From G039029935 sp039029935 (GTDB lineage Bacteria; Chloroflexota; Anaerolineae; Caldilineales; Caldilineaceae): a stretch of 22,981 bases of DNA. The translations under genes were made by a program, and so were the position numbers. The DNA lies in contig JBCCFC010000034.1 in assembly GCA_039029935.1 (NCBI GenBank), positions 1-22,981 on the forward strand, read 5' to 3'. Positions 14,624-22,792 of the stretch are shown piece after piece (position 1 is the first letter of the stretch; each line of letters begins with the position of its first letter). Under the pieces are notes generated by a model. It ran no database searches. It saw only the letters and a program-made list of their open reading frames with translations, and was not told where the DNA came from.

Positions 14624-17233
14624 TCAACCAATACCCAATTCTTTGATTTTGGCTCGCTGAAAAAAGCGTCGATAGGCCCGCACCTCGGCTAACTGCGCCT
14701 GCAACTGTGTTTTGAGATAGTTTGGGTCGGTGTCAAACTGCTCATCAATGGCGGCACTTAGCATTTCAACGGAGGCACTAAGGCTAGGCGACCCGCCAGT
14801 TATGTTGGCAATCTTCACCTGATCGCCTTCGCCCCACTCGACAATGCGGATGTGACCACTGCTGTGTAGCCAAAGCAGGCTGTGGCGGATGACGGTCTCA
14901 GTGGTCCCCAAACGGGCGGCCATACGCTCGATGTCCGTCGGCTGTTTTTTGTTGATGGCATATTTACACATGCTGGCAACGTGACGCACCAAGCTGTCGA
15001 GGCGGTCCTCGGTGGTGATACGGGCGCAGAGGTAGACGTGATGCGGTTTGGTCGTATCGAGCAGCCAAGTGAGTAGGTTGGGTGAAGGTGGGACGTTCCA
15101 AAGGACAAGATGCGAACGCTGGGTCTGGTGATAGTCGGGCATGGCGGTGCGTGGGGCGTAGAGGATTTGCTGAGTTTGGATGCCATTCATAGATTGCTCT
15201 GCGGATGACTTTAATGGCAGATTGGGTCCTTCCGCATACCAAATGGTTTGCTCTGGTGGTGGCAAAAAGGAAAATTCAAAGCTGCTGCCACGCAAATCGT
15301 GGATTTCAATACCCTGTGCTAGCCCCAAAGGGAGTGTCAGTTCATCATCGTCTTCGACCAGTTCCTCTAGGCGTTCAGCGGCACGATGGTCTATATACAT
15401 CAGTTGCAGGGTGCGCTTGCCGCGAAACTCGTTGATGTTGAGTGTATACACCAAGTCGATAGGACCAGCGGGTAGCTCAACATCACCACCGTTAAACCAC
15501 AACACTTGGTATTTGTTGGGGTCGCCATCCCCCATCATCTGCTCATCCAAAATGCTCTGCACAGTCAGTCGTCTATGCGCGCCAGTTTGGCCGATGCGCT
15601 GATCACTGACCACATTTAGCCCTCGGCTTATAAACTGTGGCGTGGGGTTGCCCTGCCCAAAGGGGGCCACACGGTCAATTTCTTCGGCCAGTTCACGCGT
15701 GACTCGATCTTCACCTGTTAGCGGGAGTTCGGCGTCAATCATCAAACCAGTCGGCACATCATCATTGCGATTCTGGTCAATCTGGCGGCTCAGTTCACGG
15801 CGGAAGGCATCGATCTTGTCTGCCTCCAGCGTGACGCCCGCTGCACCGGGATGTCCACCATGCCCAATGAGCAGATGGCTACACCCTGCAATGGATGAGC
15901 CAATGTCCACGCCAGGGATGCTGCGCGCGCTACCACGCGCATCTTTGCCCGGTGGGTTGAGCAATAGCACGGTTGGCTTGTTGAACTCCTCGACCAAGCG
16001 TGAAGCCACGATGCCGACAATGCCAGGATGCCAGGCGGGATGGGTCAGCACAATGGCGTTGTAGTCAAGATATTTGGGAGTCCGCTCTAGCATCTCCATC
16101 GCCGTTGCCGTCATCTGACTGGTCAATAGCCGACGCTGTTGATTAAGCCGTTCCATCTGCGCAGCCAATGTCCCTGCACGGATGGCATCACGCGTGGTCA
16201 GTAGTTCCACCGACACGGTGGCATCTTCCAATCGCCCTAGTGCGTTCATGCGCGGCCCCAACTGGAAGCCGATGTCCTCGGCGTTGACGTTGGCGGGTGT
16301 CAGGCGCGCCACATCCATCAGTGCCAGCAACCCATGTCGCCGTGTCACACGCAGTTGTTGCAATCCCCGTTGCAGCAGATAGCGTGCATCATTCACCTGC
16401 TCGGCCACATCTGCCACAATGCCCAACGCCACCAAATCCAAAAATTCAATTTCTTCCCCCGCTCGCCCCATGAGTGAAAAGAGATGTTGAATCAGTTTAT
16501 AGGCCACACCGACACCGGGCAAGGTACTCAGCGGATCATCTTTGGGTTGCAGTTTGGGGTTAATGATGGCATCGGCACGACGCACATTGGCAACATGGGT
16601 CGGTTCATGGAAGTTGGCAAGGTCGCCATGATCGTAGAACTCGACGGGAATGTCATGATGGTCGGTGACAACAACGGTCAGCCCTTGCTCCTTTGCCATT
16701 GAAACCGCCGCACCCTCGGCAATGCCCGTGTCACAGGTGAGCAACACATCGGGACGCCATTGCGGGTCACGCAGCCACACTTGCAGGTGATCGGGCTTGA
16801 TACCATGCCCCTCGTTAAAGCGGTTGGGGACATGAAAACGCACATGATGCAACGCCGCCCGCGCACCCGTCAGTGGCTGTTCACCACTTTGTAGCATCGG
16901 CGCTGACTCGGAGTACCCTTCCACCAGTTGACGCAACCCCGCCACCAACAGCGACGTACTCGTCTGACCATCGACATCAAAATCACCCCACACCAAAATA
17001 TTCTTACGGTTGACAATCGCATCCTGCAAGCAATACCCTGCTGCCTGCATTCCTTGCAAGGTCAACGGGCGTGACGGTATATATTCATCCGGGTCCAAAA
17101 ACGCTCGCGCTGCCTCCGACGTTGTAATCCCCCGCTGCGCCAACAACCGCGCCACCAGCGGATGCCCACCTACTTCTTCTTTCAGTTCGGGTAGCGGTTC
17201 TACTTGTGGTAGAATAGTCCATTGTTTTGTCAT
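14624..17233 (-). CDS. recJ: Single-stranded-DNA-specific exonuclease RecJ with long C-terminal extension
   Basis: RecJ degrades single-stranded DNA 5' to 3' in recombination and mismatch or base-excision repair. DHH-family motifs are clear: GDFDVDG (D84, D86, D88), LTCDTGI and the DHH triad at 191-193. The DHHA1-type glycine motif GHGGHPGAAG is near residue 460. The core fits a protein of about 570 aa, but this one has 869. The extra C-terminal 290 or so residues include an acidic linker and, near residues 775-820, a helix-turn-helix-like stretch (DIERMAARLGTTETVIRHSLLWLHSSGHI) resembling a winged helix. The gene is convergent to ribBA. Upstream on the same strand is a RecB-like nuclease, separated by repeat-filled DNA. 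Confidence 0.95.
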   Translation of the reverse strand: MTKQWTILPQVEPLPELKEEVGGHPLVARLLAQRGITTSEAARAFLDPDEYIPSRPLTLQGMQAAGYCLQDAIVNRKNILVWGDFDVDGQTSTSLLVAGLRQLVEGYSESAPMLQSGEQPLTGARAALHHVRFHVPNRFNEGHGIKPDHLQVWLRDPQWRPDVLLTCDTGIAEGAAVSMAKEQGLTVVVTDHHDIPVEFYDHGDLANFHEPTHVANVRRADAIINPKLQPKDDPLSTLPGVGVAYKLIQHLFSLMGRAGEEIEFLDLVALGIVADVAEQVNDARYLLQRGLQQLRVTRRHGLLALMDVARLTPANVNAEDIGFQLGPRMNALGRLEDATVSVELLTTRDAIRAGTLAAQMERLNQQRRLLTSQMTATAMEMLERTPKYLDYNAIVLTHPAWHPGIVGIVASRLVEEFNKPTVLLLNPPGKDARGSARSIPGVDIGSSIAGCSHLLIGHGGHPGAAGVTLEADKIDAFRRELSRQIDQNRNDDVPTGLMIDAELPLTGEDRVTRELAEEIDRVAPFGQGNPTPQFISRGLNVVSDQRIGQTGAHRRLTVQSILDEQMMGDGDPNKYQVLWFNGGDVELPAGPIDLVYTLNINEFRGKRTLQLMYIDHRAAERLEELVEDDDELTLPLGLAQGIEIHDLRGSSFEFSFLPPPEQTIWYAEGPNLPLKSSAEQSMNGIQTQQILYAPRTAMPDYHQTQRSHLVLWNVPPSPNLLTWLLDTTKPHHVYLCARITTEDRLDSLVRHVASMCKYAINKKQPTDIERMAARLGTTETVIRHSLLWLHSSGHIRIVEWGEGDQVKIANITGGSPSLSASVEMLSAAIDEQFDTDPNYLKTQLQAQLAEVRAYRRFFQRAKIKELGIG

Positions 17234-17244
17234 AAAAAAGCTCC

Positions 17245-17440
17245 AGTTGAAGGGTTGAAGGGTTGAAGGGTTGAAGGTTGAAGGGTTGAAAAGTTGAAAG
17301 GTGGAAGGGTCTCAGGGTGAATTGCAACTCTTGGTTCCTTGTCTCACCATACTGCATACTTCACTGTTACCTTGTGACTGTTTTTACTCTTCAACCTTTC
17401 AACCCTTCAACTTTTCAACTTTTCAACCTTTCAACCCTTC
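17245..17440. repeat. Inverted blocks of RGTTGAAR octamers between recJ and the RecB-like gene
   Basis: The left block (17245-17307) has seven octamers of the form RGTTGAAR plus one 7-base unit and a GGTGGAAG variant. The right block (17389-17440) has six full copies of the complementary YTTCAACY. The arms can pair over about 50 bases around an 81-base middle. Variation among units is almost only A/G. The 17234-17449 gap carries the start region of recJ, so the structure probably lies in its upstream leader. Confidence 0.9.
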
Positions 17441-17449
17441 CTCTCTTCC

Positions 17450-18367
17450 CTAAAAAGCAAGTTCCCCCACATCATCCAACGTAAATTCCAAATCCGACTC
17501 GACATCGACCATGAAGAAATCATCCGTGTCGATTTCACCGTCCACATCCTCGATATCGCCTGCGCTGATGCCTCGATTGCAGTGGCTGCGATAGACACAG
17601 TAGTTGCAGAAGCGGCGACGGTTGCCCTCGGTGTCGGCCACTTTGGGGAAATCCGCCTCTGTCTCTCCCGCCAGAATATCGCTGAGAATGCCCTGTAAGC
17701 GAGCATGGTTGTTGGCATGTTGCATGGGATCATAGCGCAGAATGACGGGCTGCGTCGGTGCGCTGACAAACCAATAGCGCATCTCCACCTGCTCCGGTCG
17801 AATCGGTCCCCAAGGCAGATGGCTGCTGGCTTCGACCACGACATATGGATAGACGACCGACTGGAGCCGCTGGTTCAGGACCGCAGGGTCGGTACGTTTG
17901 CGGTTGGTCTTCCAGTCGATGATGACGACGCGTGATTGGTCTGCCGCCGCCAACAGGTCATACTTGGCCGCCAGTCGATATTGGGCAGGTTCGCCCTCTT
18001 GTGATTGCTGCACCGGATTTTCTTCACCAAAGGGGATACTCAACACATGCTCAACATCCACATGTTGGTCGGGCAGATCATGGGGACGATAACGCAGATA
18101 AGCGTCAAACCACTGGTCGAGCGGATCGGCCAAACCCACCGACAGTAACTTTGAATCAAGACCAATTTCGGTGCGCTCGACCAGACGGTGAAAGTCTGCA
18201 CCAAGCCGCATGAGATGTTCATGGTCCTGTACAGGCGCAGCTTCGATGGCAGGCCAGGGTAGTTGCTGCACATAGGCCAGCCAAAAGCGGCGTGGACAGT
18301 TGACAAAGGCTTGGAGGCTGGATTGGCTAAAGGTAAATGTATCAGATAGTAACGGCTGATTGGTCAT
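17450..18367 (-). CDS. RecB/Cas4-like PD-(D/E)XK nuclease with probable Fe-S cluster
   Basis: The 305-aa protein has the order of the RecB/AddB/Cas4 nuclease family. It starts with SLQAFVNCPRRFWL (C24), followed by H60 in GADFHRLVER, D137 in AKYDLL and D151 with K153 in VVIIDWKT. A helix QRLQSVVYPYV follows. The C-terminal cluster FCNYCVYRSHC gives C254, C257 and C263, which together with C24 form the usual four ligands of a 4Fe-4S cluster. No cas1, cas2 or repeat array is present, so a repair role is likelier than CRISPR adaptation. The last 35 residues are very acidic. It lies on the recJ strand, 216 bp upstream. Confidence 0.9.
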   Translation of the reverse strand: MTNQPLLSDTFTFSQSSLQAFVNCPRRFWLAYVQQLPWPAIEAAPVQDHEHLMRLGADFHRLVERTEIGLDSKLLSVGLADPLDQWFDAYLRYRPHDLPDQHVDVEHVLSIPFGEENPVQQSQEGEPAQYRLAAKYDLLAAADQSRVVIIDWKTNRKRTDPAVLNQRLQSVVYPYVVVEASSHLPWGPIRPEQVEMRYWFVSAPTQPVILRYDPMQHANNHARLQGILSDILAGETEADFPKVADTEGNRRRFCNYCVYRSHCNRGISAGDIEDVDGEIDTDDFFMVDVESDLEFTLDDVGELAF

Positions 18368-18429
18368 ATATTAAGGTCTCGTCATTGGTAAAATAAAAAA
18401 ATTAAAAACACGAATACGGATAAATAATT

Positions 18430-18458
18430 TTGCACGATTTCACTCGATATCGTATCAT
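18430..18458 (+). promoter_or_regulatory. Probable promoter of the two-repeat protein gene
   Basis: TTGCAC (18430-18435) and TATCAT (18453-18458) are 17 bases apart. Position 18499 is the next start codon on this strand, giving a leader of about 33 nt with GAAAGGA eight bases before the ATG. Confidence 0.5.
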
Positions 18459-18498
18459 GGCGATATAAATTTTCAATTTTTAGAGAAAGGACCGCGCT

Positions 18499-18930
18499 AT
18501 GCATGTTACACAAAATCACTCATCTGTCAAAACCCAACTGGTTTCTTTGATTGATGAACAGCCTGATGATAATACATATCCACAAGAGCCACCGTGCACA
18601 CCGGAAGGGGATTTGGAGGCACTTGCCGAATTGGAAGAGATTCGGTCGTGGTTTCCACCCCTTGATGCTGAGTCCGCTCGTTATTTTGCCGAAAGCGAGG
18701 AGTTATCGTTCGACTATCGATTTCAATTAGAACTTATGGGAGATAAAGATATGTATCCACAAGAGCCACCACGTACACCGGAAGGGGATTTGGAGGGACT
18801 TGCAGTAATTGAGGAGATTCGCAACATGTTTCCTCCATCTGACCCAGAGACAGCGTATTACTTTGCGGAAAGTGAAGAATTGTCTCTCGATTATCGATTT
18901 CAGCTAGAGCTAATGGGGGAGGATGGCTGA
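18499..18930 (+). CDS. Unrecognised acidic protein of two tandem 59-residue repeats
   Basis: I know no family for this 143-aa protein. After a 26-residue N-terminal segment, residues 27-85 and 86-143 are two copies of the same unit. Each starts YPQEPP.TPEGDLE, continues with an EEIR..FPP segment and ends YFAESEELS.DYRFQLELMG. Both are strongly acidic, with no membrane segment or signal peptide and only one cysteine (C33). In the last 20 codons of the shared unit, 13 codons differ silently and only one changes an amino acid, so the protein sequence seems to be kept by selection. It stands alone between divergent and convergent neighbours, with its own promoter-like site and a downstream terminator. 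The function is open, and binding to a protein or nucleic-acid partner is only a guess. Confidence 0.8.
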   Translation: MHVTQNHSSVKTQLVSLIDEQPDDNTYPQEPPCTPEGDLEALAELEEIRSWFPPLDAESARYFAESEELSFDYRFQLELMGDKDMYPQEPPRTPEGDLEGLAVIEEIRNMFPPSDPETAYYFAESEELSLDYRFQLELMGEDG

Positions 18931-19031
18931 TATGTTATTTTTAATTTCTTATAAAACAAAGAGTGCCACTAAATGAATATGGTGTCTGCCATGCAAAGTG
19001 TGCTGAAGCGAACTGGATAGTTGCCGATACT

Positions 19032-19084
19032 AACCTGATTTATCAGGTTTTGCTTATATCAGACTCGGATTTCAATCCGAGTTT
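19032..19084. terminator. Two adjacent terminator-type hairpins
   Basis: AACCTGAT/ATCAGGTT (19032-19049) is followed by TTTTGCTT-type sequence. ACTCGGATT/AATCCGAGT (19063-19082) has a two-base loop and is followed by TT. They lie between the convergent genes at 18499 and 19098 and probably end transcription from both sides. Confidence 0.65.
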
Positions 19085-19097
19085 CATGATAGATTGG

Positions 19098-19781
19098 TCA
19101 TGCATAAAGCCTCGTAATCTGTTTCAATATCTTGGCAATCAGTTCCATCTCAAAGCGAATGGAATACTCGCGTGAGAGCATCAAATGTAACGTCGGGTAA
19201 TGAGAGGCAATGTTGGCAACCTGCGCCTTGGCAAAGGTCCATGTTTCAGCAACAATATAACAGCCGTAGAGTGGTGGTGTCATATCAGCCTCTTCTGATT
19301 GACCCAGTTGGTTCTGGTTTAGTGATGATGTTGCTAATAACTGCCCGTACAGTTGATAACGTGGGTCTTTGCTTTCGATGCCCCGTTTGGCTTCCACAAT
19401 CACAAAATAGGGTAGCTCCAACAATCCCGAAGTTGTCCATCCCAATACACCATCCACATCCCCTTTAAGCGTCACATGTGGGAGCGAGGCTTCCATCGAA
19501 ATCTCGGACCAAGCTTTGATACGCTCAGTCTCGGCCAATGTCAAAACTGGATAGTTGACGCGTGACCACAACGTGGCTTCATTCATAACACTGACACGCC
19601 CATCCTGCATTTTACCCAACAGATAGCGCATCACAACCTGTTCTGTCTCATCCAAAGGCGTCTGCTCTACATGATGCCAAATCGACTCAGGCGTATCTTC
19701 TAACATTTGCACCGCCGCAACTTCGGAGAAATTAGACTTGGTTAAATCAGAAAATGTATATGCTTTTGTTTTTTCTGTCAT
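19098..19781 (-). CDS. PD-(D/E)XK-type protein of unknown function
   Basis: The 227-aa protein has a likely nuclease-type core: GDVDGVLG supplies D108 or D110, and PYFVIVEAKRG supplies E130 and K132. QLYGQLLA then gives the glutamine-bearing helix often found after this core. The N-terminal 100 residues are helical, and the last 50 lack known motifs. AGAGGTAGT precedes the ATG. This looks like the orphan type I restriction-enzyme-like or DUF-type PD-(D/E)XK proteins frequent in cyanobacteria and Chloroflexota. No methylase or specificity gene is next to it. It may bind DNA without cutting it. Confidence 0.75.
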   Translation of the reverse strand: MTEKTKAYTFSDLTKSNFSEVAAVQMLEDTPESIWHHVEQTPLDETEQVVMRYLLGKMQDGRVSVMNEATLWSRVNYPVLTLAETERIKAWSEISMEASLPHVTLKGDVDGVLGWTTSGLLELPYFVIVEAKRGIESKDPRYQLYGQLLATSSLNQNQLGQSEEADMTPPLYGCYIVAETWTFAKAQVANIASHYPTLHLMLSREYSIRFEMELIAKILKQITRLYA

Positions 19782-19869
19782 ACTACCTCTGTTGATAAAT
19801 TCAGAAGAAGGAAACGAAGATCAGGATGATGCTTCAAGGCGTCAGTTGTCAAGGATACGGAGGTCGAAT

Positions 19870-19929
19870 GGGCATCCTTGCCGTTGTGCGCACCCTTCGG
19901 GCTGTCACCCGACACGGACAAGGATGTCC
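19870..19929. repeat. Long imperfect inverted repeat between two minus-strand genes
   Basis: GGGCATCCTTG (19870-19880) faces CAAGGATGTCC (19919-19929) with one mismatch. CCG/CGG continues the stem after a one-base bulge. The middle holds CCCTTCGGG. This GC-rich palindrome in an otherwise AT-rich gap looks like a dispersed repeat, but no second copy is in the window. Confidence 0.6.
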
Positions 19930-19982
19930 ATGCTACTTTCACGCTCAACCCCTTCCTGACCTTCCTGTTAAATTTTCATGTT

Positions 19983-21353
19983 CTACACTGTCACCTTAGA
20001 ACGTCCACTCGTCTCTTTGGGTGAACGTGCGTCAATCTTGTTGATCACTGCTGTTGGTGGCGTTGGAATGACGCCACCTTGCAAAATTGGGTCATCTGTA
20101 CGTACCATCCACTCATGCAGCCGTGCTTGCAGGTCCGCTAAAATGTCTTGATACCCCGCATCCGTTGCCAGATTATTGGTTTCATTGGGATCAAAGACCA
20201 AATCATAGAGCCGTTCGACTGCGATTTCTTGGTCTGCCCAGCCATGATCTAACCACACATCTTTGCTGATGCTGTCGTCACAGTTCGCCAGCACTGGACC
20301 AGCATGCCCTGTGTGTTCGGCCACATAACGGCGGATGTACTTGTAGCGTTTGGTGCGAATTGCCCGTTTGGGTTCATAGGCGGCATGATAGCTGACCTCA
20401 CCAAAAATTTCGTCATTGATCTCATCGACCTCGCCAGACATGACAGGCATAAACGACTTACCCTGTAGCCATGAGGGTGCGTCAATTGACAGCAGGTCAC
20501 ACAGCGTGGGGAAGACATCAATGTGCGAGATCATGGCATTGATGGTGCGACCACCGACAAAGTTGCCATCCGCAATCTGCGACGAGCCACGCATCATCAA
20601 CATGACGCCCATGCCATGATCGGTCAGATTGCCCTTGCAGCCGGGAAAGGCAACGCCATGATCGGTTGTGAGGATGACCAGCGTTTCATCGGCCAGCCCT
20701 GCCTCGTCCAGTGCATCCAGCACCATGCCCACACCCTCATCCAACTTGCGCGCCATTGTGCAATAGGCGGCCATGTCCTCTCTTGTCTCCGGTGTATCGG
20801 GCAATGGGGCAGGTGGACGCATCTTGTTGGGGTCATCATCAGGACCAATGGGTGGAAATTCGCGATGGGTTTCACCAAAGCCGATATCTATAAAGAAAGG
20901 ATTGGCGTTCGATTTGCGTACAGTTGTAATAAACTTGACGGCAGCAGGGGCCACATCATCCACCTTGCGACTGGTGGGCGGCGCAACGATTTCATCAAAG
21001 CCAAGCTGATCGCGGTCACGGTGAAGATGTTGCAAACCCGCCAACACTGTGTGATAGCCCGCGTCGTGCAACGTGTGCAGAATGTGTTGACTGTAGTCAT
21101 TGAGACCAAAGCCGCGATTGACCAGCCCCGTCATGCCTGCACTGTGCGGTGATTGCCCTGTCAGCAGAGCAGCGCGGCTGGGCGAGCAGGTAGGGGCAGC
21201 GCAGAACGCTTGACGAAAGAGGACGCCTTGATCTGCCAACCGCTGGATATTGGGCGTGGGGACGTTATAGCCATAGGGTTGGACATAGCGACCTGTGTCG
21301 TGGGAGTGGATATAGATGATGTTTGGTTGCCTTATAGATGTTTTATTCATCAT
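19983..21353 (-). CDS. Type I sulfatase (alkaline-phosphatase fold)
   Basis: This 456-aa enzyme would hydrolyse sulfate esters or sulfamates. The active-site motif CSPSR (C56 to R60) is the site where cysteine is converted to formylglycine. It is followed by AALLTGQSPHSAGM. Metal-binding and substrate residues are suggested by HDTGRY near the N-terminus, by GFGETHREFPP and by ILTTDHG. The overall look is that of heparan N-sulfatase-like sulfatases, though the substrate is not readable from sequence. No signal peptide is seen, so it is probably cytoplasmic. The maturing enzyme is not in the window. Its ATG overlaps the stop of the upstream fragment by four bases, and AAGGA lies about eight bases before it. 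An ATG three bases later is equally possible. Confidence 0.92.
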   Translation of the reverse strand: MMNKTSIRQPNIIYIHSHDTGRYVQPYGYNVPTPNIQRLADQGVLFRQAFCAAPTCSPSRAALLTGQSPHSAGMTGLVNRGFGLNDYSQHILHTLHDAGYHTVLAGLQHLHRDRDQLGFDEIVAPPTSRKVDDVAPAAVKFITTVRKSNANPFFIDIGFGETHREFPPIGPDDDPNKMRPPAPLPDTPETREDMAAYCTMARKLDEGVGMVLDALDEAGLADETLVILTTDHGVAFPGCKGNLTDHGMGVMLMMRGSSQIADGNFVGGRTINAMISHIDVFPTLCDLLSIDAPSWLQGKSFMPVMSGEVDEINDEIFGEVSYHAAYEPKRAIRTKRYKYIRRYVAEHTGHAGPVLANCDDSISKDVWLDHGWADQEIAVERLYDLVFDPNETNNLATDAGYQDILADLQARLHEWMVRTDDPILQGGVIPTPPTAVINKIDARSPKETSGRSKVTV

Positions 21354-21997
21354 TTTTCATTTCCTTTATTCTGTTCCTTCATTCCAACACGACCTTGCCA
21401 ATGTGATGTACCGCGTGTTTTGAGTAAAAATTTCTCATTTGCGAAGTATATAGTATCAATCAAAGACAATATCCACCACCTTTGTCTTATAAAAAGCCAT
21501 GTATACCCAAGCACAGACAGGCCCAAAAAGCCAACTTTGTGTGTATCTTTGAACTCGACAGCGGTCCATTCCATATAAACGCTCATATTTTTCACCGTAA
21601 AGGGGAAACTGAGCCATAATAGCGGTGGATATGTAATCGCAAAAATGCTGTTAATCGCAAAAACAAGGAGCGACGCTGTTAAATCACGATTAAGTTGCTG
21701 CTCCTCTAGTGATATTTCAGATGGCCGATCTGGAGATAATGATCTCCCCTCAATCTGCGTAGGGTCTATTTCTATTTTCAAAGACGTATGAATCAATGAC
21801 TCAGCTTGCAAATAGATATTGTCAAGGAGGGGATGTGTATATACATCTTGAAAATGGTTATATGAATTTGATATAGAGGCTTGGAGGGGGATTGTTGCCA
21901 ACTTTGAGATAAGACGGCTTTTTTGTTTCGTCTTTGTTTGATGCGATTTTCCTCTAAGGTTGAATTTTTTCCAAAAATCGTTGAGCCTTGTACGCAT
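21350..21997 (-). CDS. Truncated N-terminal part of a heavy-metal P-type ATPase
   Basis: The 215-aa product has a basic, soluble N-terminus, then NRDLTASLLVFAINSIFA with YPPLLWLSFPF and a second hydrophobic pair ending DTIYFANEKFLLKTR. This matches the region before and through the first membrane helices of bacterial P1B-type ATPases, where a phrase like 'YPPL...LSLP' and a 'LLLKT' end are common. The sequence then leaves the family at about residue 195. The actuator domain, the ion-channel CPx motif and the DKTGT phosphorylation site are all missing. AGAGAGAAG lies before the ATG, so translation may still start. The last four bases overlap the sulfatase start. A stand-alone membrane protein is possible, but a remnant is likelier. 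Confidence 0.55.
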   Translation of the reverse strand: MRTRLNDFWKKFNLRGKSHQTKTKQKSRLISKLATIPLQASISNSYNHFQDVYTHPLLDNIYLQAESLIHTSLKIEIDPTQIEGRSLSPDRPSEISLEEQQLNRDLTASLLVFAINSIFAITYPPLLWLSFPFTVKNMSVYMEWTAVEFKDTHKVGFLGLSVLGYTWLFIRQRWWILSLIDTIYFANEKFLLKTRGTSHWQGRVGMKEQNKGNEK

Positions 21998-22099
21998 ATC
22001 TTCTCTCTTATTGTTCTATATGACATTTGTACAATCTGCAATATCTCGATGTGTCTTCATAAACAGATTGAACTCTAAAGTTTATGATAGTCTATACAC

Positions 22100-22130
22100 A
22101 TGGGATCAATATGGGATCAGTATGGGAGCA
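22100..22130. repeat. Three ATGGGATCA-type direct repeats at 11-bp spacing
   Basis: ATGGGATCA at 22100-22108 and 22111-22119, and ATGGGAGCA at 22122-22130, recur every 11 bases, about one helical turn. They lie about 100 bases upstream of the minus-strand gene that starts at 21997 and could be a regulator-binding array or a chance tandem repeat. Confidence 0.5.
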
Positions 22131-22216
22131 GCATACCGCCAACATCATGATATAATGATTCTCAGTACTTGACCAGAACATAAAGCTGGATGAATTTTTA
22201 CCATATCCGCTTGTGT

Positions 22217-22792
22217 TTACATTTTTGGGGGTGATTTGAGTTGCTTACTTTCGCTATTCTGCCGCTGATAGTTGATTAAGGGCGTCATCGCATTGGCCAC
22301 ACCCAATGATAGCCCTGCCCAAGATAATATACCAGCAATAAGGACGCCAAAATGAAAAAAGAAGACACCGCCCAGGCAGATTATTCCGGGAATAGTTCCT
22401 GCTGCAAAATTACGTTGCATATTGGATTCTAATTGATCAGACAAACGGAATAGCGTTGGTAGTTGTGTCAGTGTGCCATCCATCAAAATCATCTGGGCGG
22501 CATCCATTGCCATTGACGTTGCCCCTTTCAACGAAATCGATGTATTTGCCTTCTTGAGCGCAATCGAGTCGTTGATACCATCACCAATAAAGCAGACAGA
22601 TTTGCCTTCCGCTTGAAGCTGTGCAACTAGATTTGCTTTATCTTCGGGTAGCACTTGCGCAAAATGATGATCTATGCCCAGTTTCTCTGACGCATTGCTA
22701 TTAGCTGGGCTGGCGAGACATGATTGGAACGCACTGGAGGCACCACAAGAAAGAAAATACAGTGAGCGCGAGGAGTAAAAAAGACGTAACAC
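22217..22792 (-). pseudogene. C-terminal fragment of a heavy-metal P-type ATPase
   Basis: From about residue 34 the frame reads as the end of a P1B ATPase. ASEKLGIDHHFAQVLPEDKA and the hinge motif VCFIGDGINDSIALKKA come first. SMAMDAAQMILM follows, then two final membrane helices (GTIPGIICLGGVFFFHF and AGILSWAGLSLGVANAM). The first 33 residues (to about position 22694) do not fit the family. The N-terminal membrane helices and the DKTGT domain, about 500 residues, are absent, and the remaining 190 bases of the window could not hold them. It is therefore read as a decayed or truncated gene. No good ribosome-binding site supports the start. It lies 220 bp upstream of the N-terminal-type fragment on the same strand. 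Confidence 0.7.

Noticed and set aside
17245..17440. CRISPR-like array
   Set aside because: Units are 7-8 bases with no spacers, so these are simple tandem repeats in opposed orientation.
17450..18367. Possible Cas4 of a CRISPR system
   Set aside because: The fold and Fe-S cysteines fit, but no other cas gene and no array is visible, so a repair or general RecB-like role is preferred.
18963..19175. 70-aa plus-strand frame after the two-repeat protein
   Set aside because: It runs through both terminator hairpins and into the 3' end of the convergent gene. No ribosome-binding site is seen and the composition looks non-coding.
20523..21152. 209-aa plus-strand frame
   Set aside because: It is the mirror of the sulfatase, whose motifs and length are clear on the minus strand.
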